From a virus: 51,790 bases of DNA. This document shows, piece after piece, positions 48,323 to 51,790 of this stretch; position 1 is the stretch's first letter, and every line of letters begins with the position of its first letter. A program made the translations under genes and the position numbers. The notes under the pieces are model-generated. The model was not told the origin of the DNA. It made no database searches and worked only from the letters and a program-made list of their open reading frames with translations. The stretch spans positions 1 through 51,790 of IMG/VR virus record IMGVR_UViG_3300010885_060015. One strand, written 5' to 3'.

Positions 48323-51300
48323 TTATGACCATTGTAGAACTATGAAACCTATTCCTAAAGTAGAACCCGAACCACTACCAGCTCCACCAAGACCAGGATT
48401 AATATAATAGCTTTTCCCACCATTATCTCCGCCAGATCCAACTTTGTCAAAATAAATTCTATTAATACCAAGAGTAGAACCATTTATTGGTTGCCAATTG
48501 GATGTGGTTGTTGATGGATTGTAATTAAACACATATGTTCCGTCTGTAAGTTTATCGGTTGTTCCATTTGATGCTACAGATAAAGCCGTTGCCAATCCAG
48601 AAACCTTTGAAGGATCCATCAAATATCTATTGTAGTTTTTATATGCTGCTGTATTGCCTCCCACGGCTCCACCATAACCTTTTGCGCCGTTCGCCCCACC
48701 GTCCCCACCGGAATACGTTCCTCCGCCGCTTTGCGAACAATATTTTAAAGAATCAGGACCATTTGAACCAGGTTTACCTGATATAGTTAAACCGTTATAT
48801 GTAACTCTACTTTCACCACCAGATTGATTGCAATTATTGTAACCCAACTGAATATTCACAGATGTGTTTTGAGATACATTCCATGTTTTCCAAGCCAAAC
48901 CTCCAGCACCATCGTTTGAAAAATAGGTACTACGACCATCTCCGCAAGCCCAAGCCTTCAATGTAGTGGCGCCATTTGGAACTACAATAGTTCTAGAAGT
49001 AACTGTCGAGTTTTGATCAAAAGGAGTACCATATACTGGCACATAAATCTTAGCAAAAGAACTAAAATTTGGTATTGATATATTCACCGATGTTTCTGGT
49101 CCGACTCCAAATTTATTTACTGCTGATACGCTAACTTTGTAGGTTTTGCCAGCTAATAGAATACTAGTAAAAGAATATAAAGTATTTGATGTTGATGTGT
49201 TTATTGTTTTAGATGCTCCATCAGTTGCACAATAAGTTATATTATAGGACAATACAGGAGAATATCCTGTGAGTACAGGTTTTGACCAAGTAAGATTCAC
49301 AGTAGAATTTCCATCATCAAAAGAATAAGATAAATTATTTGGAGCATCAGGAATTGTATTAATTGTTGTATTATCTGGTATTACGTCTATATAACTTAAC
49401 ACAACACTCATACTATTTGAAGTATCATAATATCCTGATTTATTGAGAGCAATGGGGGGTTGAAATTTTTCCCATCTCCAGCGATACATTCTATAATTAA
49501 CAGAACTGCTTAAATAAAAATTCTTTGGTGCGCTATAATCGCTATTGAATACTTTATTTCCGCTTTTATCATACCCAGTGAATATGGGTCCTTTCCAATA
49601 ATTTGCTGTATTATTGATTCCATTAGTTAAAGTTGCTACTGTTCTAGTTTCTATTTTTGTCCAATTAGTACCATCGTCGCTACCATAAAAAGACCACTGA
49701 ACAGGCTGATTTGTTGAAAAAGATGTTATCCAAGGAATAGTACTAGCGGGCTGGATCGAATATCCTTTAATTAAAGTTTTTTTACCAAAATCATACTGTA
49801 AATAATATCTATCTATATTTGAATAACTAACAGAATTTATCTGAGAACTATTCCAAACAGCAACAGCTTTTCTATCAACATCGCTTAAAAAATTATTATA
49901 ATCCCAATTCCTATAATTACTGGAATTCATTCCATAACCAGTGTTATTATTAATACCATAGCCCCTACCATCAACTGAGCTCGAAGGAGCAAAAGCATTA
50001 TATGGAGAAAATAAAATTCTTCCTCCTCCAACATAACCACCTATATCAAATCTGGATATAAGATCAGCAGCAGAAGCAACCCCGCACGGGTCAGTATTAG
50101 ATGTCATATCCGGAATTCCAACTTGAGCTGGTTTGCCAATTATTTGAATATCATTAACAGTAACTTGTGGACAGCCTCCTTTATCACAATATCCAGCACT
50201 ATATAAATTCCACTTATAATACCTAAAAGGATAGCTATTAGAAAAATTAAAAGACGCATAATTAGATGAACTAAGGGTGAATTTATTTGTATCATTTAAT
50301 TGTACCCAATTTGAATTATCTATTGATCCATAAAAAACCAATCTAGCAACAGATCCAGAGGACGAACCCTTAATTCTATATCCTGATATGGTATATCCAA
50401 TTTTAGTGTCTATTATTCCAGAAGAGGCGACAACAGATTGAGAAGTTCCAGAGTTGAATGGTCCCCAAGATGTTCTAGTTGGTTTTGTTGTACCGTTTAC
50501 AAAAACATCACTTTTCTTAAAATCATGACCACTATATGGAGATCCCAAGCCAAAAACATTTTTTATGTTGGTATTGCCAGAATAAGACACGCCATTAAAT
50601 AATTTATCAAATCCATGTATTGAACAACTTGTTGAAGGATCTTCATATCCCAATAGTTGAATTTCTCCCAATTGAAAGAATGGATAATTATAGTACTGAC
50701 ACCCGCCCTTATTACAATTTACTCCTATTCCCAAATTTGTACTTCCTTTTGTTACTGCGAGCCTATAAGCTTTGTAGCCAGCAGGAGAGCCTATTGAGTA
50801 TTCATTGTAGGGGCTTGATGAACATAATCGGCTGGTTGCATAACTAAAAGCTTGAGAACTTCTGCTATCCACTACCGTCCAATTAATATAATCATTGGTT
50901 CCATAAAGAATCCAATCTCTAGGATAATCAGATCCTATATTGCTACTTAGTGGAGACTGTTTTCTTTGAGCGTATTTAATATACGCACCGGGATTGATGT
51001 TTCCTATTCCATTAACAAATCCGTTCCACATTCTGTATTTAGTCAAAACAACAGGTAAGTTGAAGTCAAAATAAATGTATGTGAGTGGATTTGTTCCGCT
51101 CCAATAATATACGCTGTTGCAGTAGTAATTGTTGTCGTAAGTATTTTGGTACGGCAGAATTCCTGTGAAAAGATTATTTATAGCGATATTATAGCTATAA
51201 TTAGCGTACATTCCATTATCAATATCACCAGAATAAGGAGAAAGTAAATATCCATTTCCCAGTCTTGTGCCGGTTGATGCATATTTGTAGAAATCATAGC

Positions 51301-51388
51301 AACTGAATTTGTAGTAGTTGCTTGATTGATATCCTGCTGTAGGATCGTATATTGTTCCTCCTCCTACTAATACTCTTTCACTTGGCAT
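48323..51388 (-). CDS. tail-fibre-like adhesin with discoidin and FN3 domains
   Basis: 1021 residues, AAGGTG before the ATG. At least three F5/8-type (discoidin-like) segments can be read from YFDFNLPVVLTKYRMW, DWILYGTNDYINWTVVDS, VFYGSIDNSNWVQLND and WSFYGSDDGTNWTKIETR. An FN3 domain follows (PDAPNNLSYSFDDG, TYKVSVSAVNKFGVGPE). The end is a Gly-rich lattice (GGDGGANGAKGYGGAVGG, GSGSGSTLGIGFIVLQW), as in adhesin tips of phage fibres. Discoidin modules suggest glycan binding. It is Tyr/Ser/Asn-rich and AT-rich. Confidence 0.8.
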   Translation of the reverse strand: MPSERVLVGGGTIYDPTAGYQSSNYYKFSCYDFYKYASTGTRLGNGYLLSPYSGDIDNGMYANYSYNIAINNLFTGILPYQNTYDNNYYCNSVYYWSGTNPLTYIYFDFNLPVVLTKYRMWNGFVNGIGNINPGAYIKYAQRKQSPLSSNIGSDYPRDWILYGTNDYINWTVVDSRSSQAFSYATSRLCSSSPYNEYSIGSPAGYKAYRLAVTKGSTNLGIGVNCNKGGCQYYNYPFFQLGEIQLLGYEDPSTSCSIHGFDKLFNGVSYSGNTNIKNVFGLGSPYSGHDFKKSDVFVNGTTKPTRTSWGPFNSGTSQSVVASSGIIDTKIGYTISGYRIKGSSSGSVARLVFYGSIDNSNWVQLNDTNKFTLSSSNYASFNFSNSYPFRYYKWNLYSAGYCDKGGCPQVTVNDIQIIGKPAQVGIPDMTSNTDPCGVASAADLISRFDIGGYVGGGRILFSPYNAFAPSSSVDGRGYGINNNTGYGMNSSNYRNWDYNNFLSDVDRKAVAVWNSSQINSVSYSNIDRYYLQYDFGKKTLIKGYSIQPASTIPWITSFSTNQPVQWSFYGSDDGTNWTKIETRTVATLTNGINNTANYWKGPIFTGYDKSGNKVFNSDYSAPKNFYLSSSVNYRMYRWRWEKFQPPIALNKSGYYDTSNSMSVVLSYIDVIPDNTTINTIPDAPNNLSYSFDDGNSTVNLTWSKPVLTGYSPVLSYNITYCATDGASKTINTSTSNTLYSFTSILLAGKTYKVSVSAVNKFGVGPETSVNISIPNFSSFAKIYVPVYGTPFDQNSTVTSRTIVVPNGATTLKAWACGDGRSTYFSNDGAGGLAWKTWNVSQNTSVNIQLGYNNCNQSGGESRVTYNGLTISGKPGSNGPDSLKYCSQSGGGTYSGGDGGANGAKGYGGAVGGNTAAYKNYNRYLMDPSKVSGLATALSVASNGTTDKLTDGTYVFNYNPSTTTSNWQPINGSTLGINRIYFDKVGSGGDNGGKSYYINPGLGGAGSGSGSTLGIGFIVLQWS

Positions 51389-51397
51389 AATTCACCT

Positions 51398-51790
51398 TTA
51401 TATTAATGTTCCTCGCAAAATGATGTCGGCTATATTTGCTGTCCAAGAGCATCCATTCTTTCCACAATTTTGAGTTCCATCTTTGAAAACAAACTTAAAG
51501 TATTTATAGCCAGTATAATTGCTAAAACTGAATGTCGTTGATATAGAACTAGTATCTTGTCCAGTTCTGCTATCCAGCAGTGTGTATGAACTCAAATCAT
51601 TGCTTCCATAAATATCCCAACTTGTTACCATTTCCATATAAGGAGAACCAACACAACGAATGTTGTACCCACTCAGTACTATTGGAAAATCAAATCCAAT
51701 GTATTCTGTTTTGTATTGTCCGACTGGTGTTGAATTAATTCTGTAATAATGGTCCCAAGTCCTACTTGTTCTGCTGTCGTGACCAAGGAA
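51398..51790 (-). CDS. discoidin-domain protein, 5' end beyond right edge
   Basis: The frame is open from its stop at 51398 to the end of the window, so the gene continues outside; the internal ATG at 51637 is not its start. EYIGFDFPIVLSGYNIRC, SWDIYGSNDLSSYTLLDS and YTGYKYFKFVFKDG show one F5/8-type domain like those in the neighbouring fibre. It lies 9 nt from the fibre gene. It is probably another part of the same fibre locus. Confidence 0.7.
   Translation of the reverse strand, partial: FLGHDSRTSRTWDHYYRINSTPVGQYKTEYIGFDFPIVLSGYNIRCVGSPYMEMVTSWDIYGSNDLSSYTLLDSRTGQDTSSISTTFSFSNYTGYKYFKFVFKDGTQNCGKNGCSWTANIADIILRGTLI

Overview
This window reads as part of a very large tailed-phage genome. 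Genes are densely packed, often with ATGA, TAATG, GTGA or TTGA start/stop overlaps. There is no rRNA, no recognisable tRNA and no integrase. The gene mix is typical of huge phages: nucleotide metabolism (dNMP kinase-like protein, ThyX), a bacterial-type DNA polymerase III alpha in two pieces, a ClpP-like protease, a peptide deformylase, a bS21-like ribosomal protein, FmdB-type and other zinc-ribbon proteins, a T4 gp4/TnsA-like nuclease, and long tail-fibre-like proteins with discoidin and fibronectin modules. The host is probably Gram-negative, given hldE and a lipoprotein of spanin-like layout. Two GC-rich genes at 28431-29362 end in an LTDEERE-type tail that I associate from memory with planctomycetes. 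That host hint is weak.

Layout. 1-1648 (minus strand): a Pro/Ser/Thr-repeat protein running off the left edge, a Cys-rich protein and a small Cys protein. 1721-11015 (mostly plus): dNMP kinase-like protein, small unknowns, zinc-finger nuclease, an ADP-ribosyltransferase-like protein, cupin, HD protein, two glycosyltransferases, thyX, hldE, small genes and an FmdB-type protein, closed by a clear terminator. 11130-16026: an intact prkA-yeaH-spoVR trio, then a terminator and a ClpP-like protease. 16853-26895: a glycan island with many glycosyltransferases (one with four GT-like domains), a sulfotransferase and a broken methyltransferase; its middle part is AT-rich. 26935-29362: metallophosphoesterase and unknowns. 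29438-36492: a promoter and twin-hairpin leader, the N-terminal part of DnaE, a small cassette with a direct repeat, two minus-strand genes, then the catalytic part of DnaE. 36522-42130: unknowns, a DHH phosphoesterase, zinc ribbons and two GT-B-like proteins. 42208-43219: bS21-like, ribbon-helix-helix and peptide deformylase genes. 43458-46663: lipoprotein, beta-propeller and TPR-FkbM genes. 46709-end: fibronectin protein, 2OG oxygenase, sulfotransferase and tail-fibre-like genes.

Most notable points. (a) The PHP domain of dnaE has an in-frame TAA set between two Leu codons, CTC-TAA-CTT. A ribosomal hop over the stop would restore the family motif exactly. (b) thyX and yeaH have no ATG, GTG or TTG at their true 5' ends; each has an ATT behind a well-placed Shine-Dalgarno. 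(c) Six unrelated proteins share an N-terminus shaped like the T4 capsid-targeting sequence, and one of them looks like an ADP-ribosyltransferase, as T4 Alt is. (d) The prkA-yeaH-spoVR trio lies next to a ClpP-like protease. (e) Three genes without Shine-Dalgarno sequences have promoter-like boxes placed for leaderless transcripts.

All functions are read from translated sequence and remembered family motifs; no database search was run.
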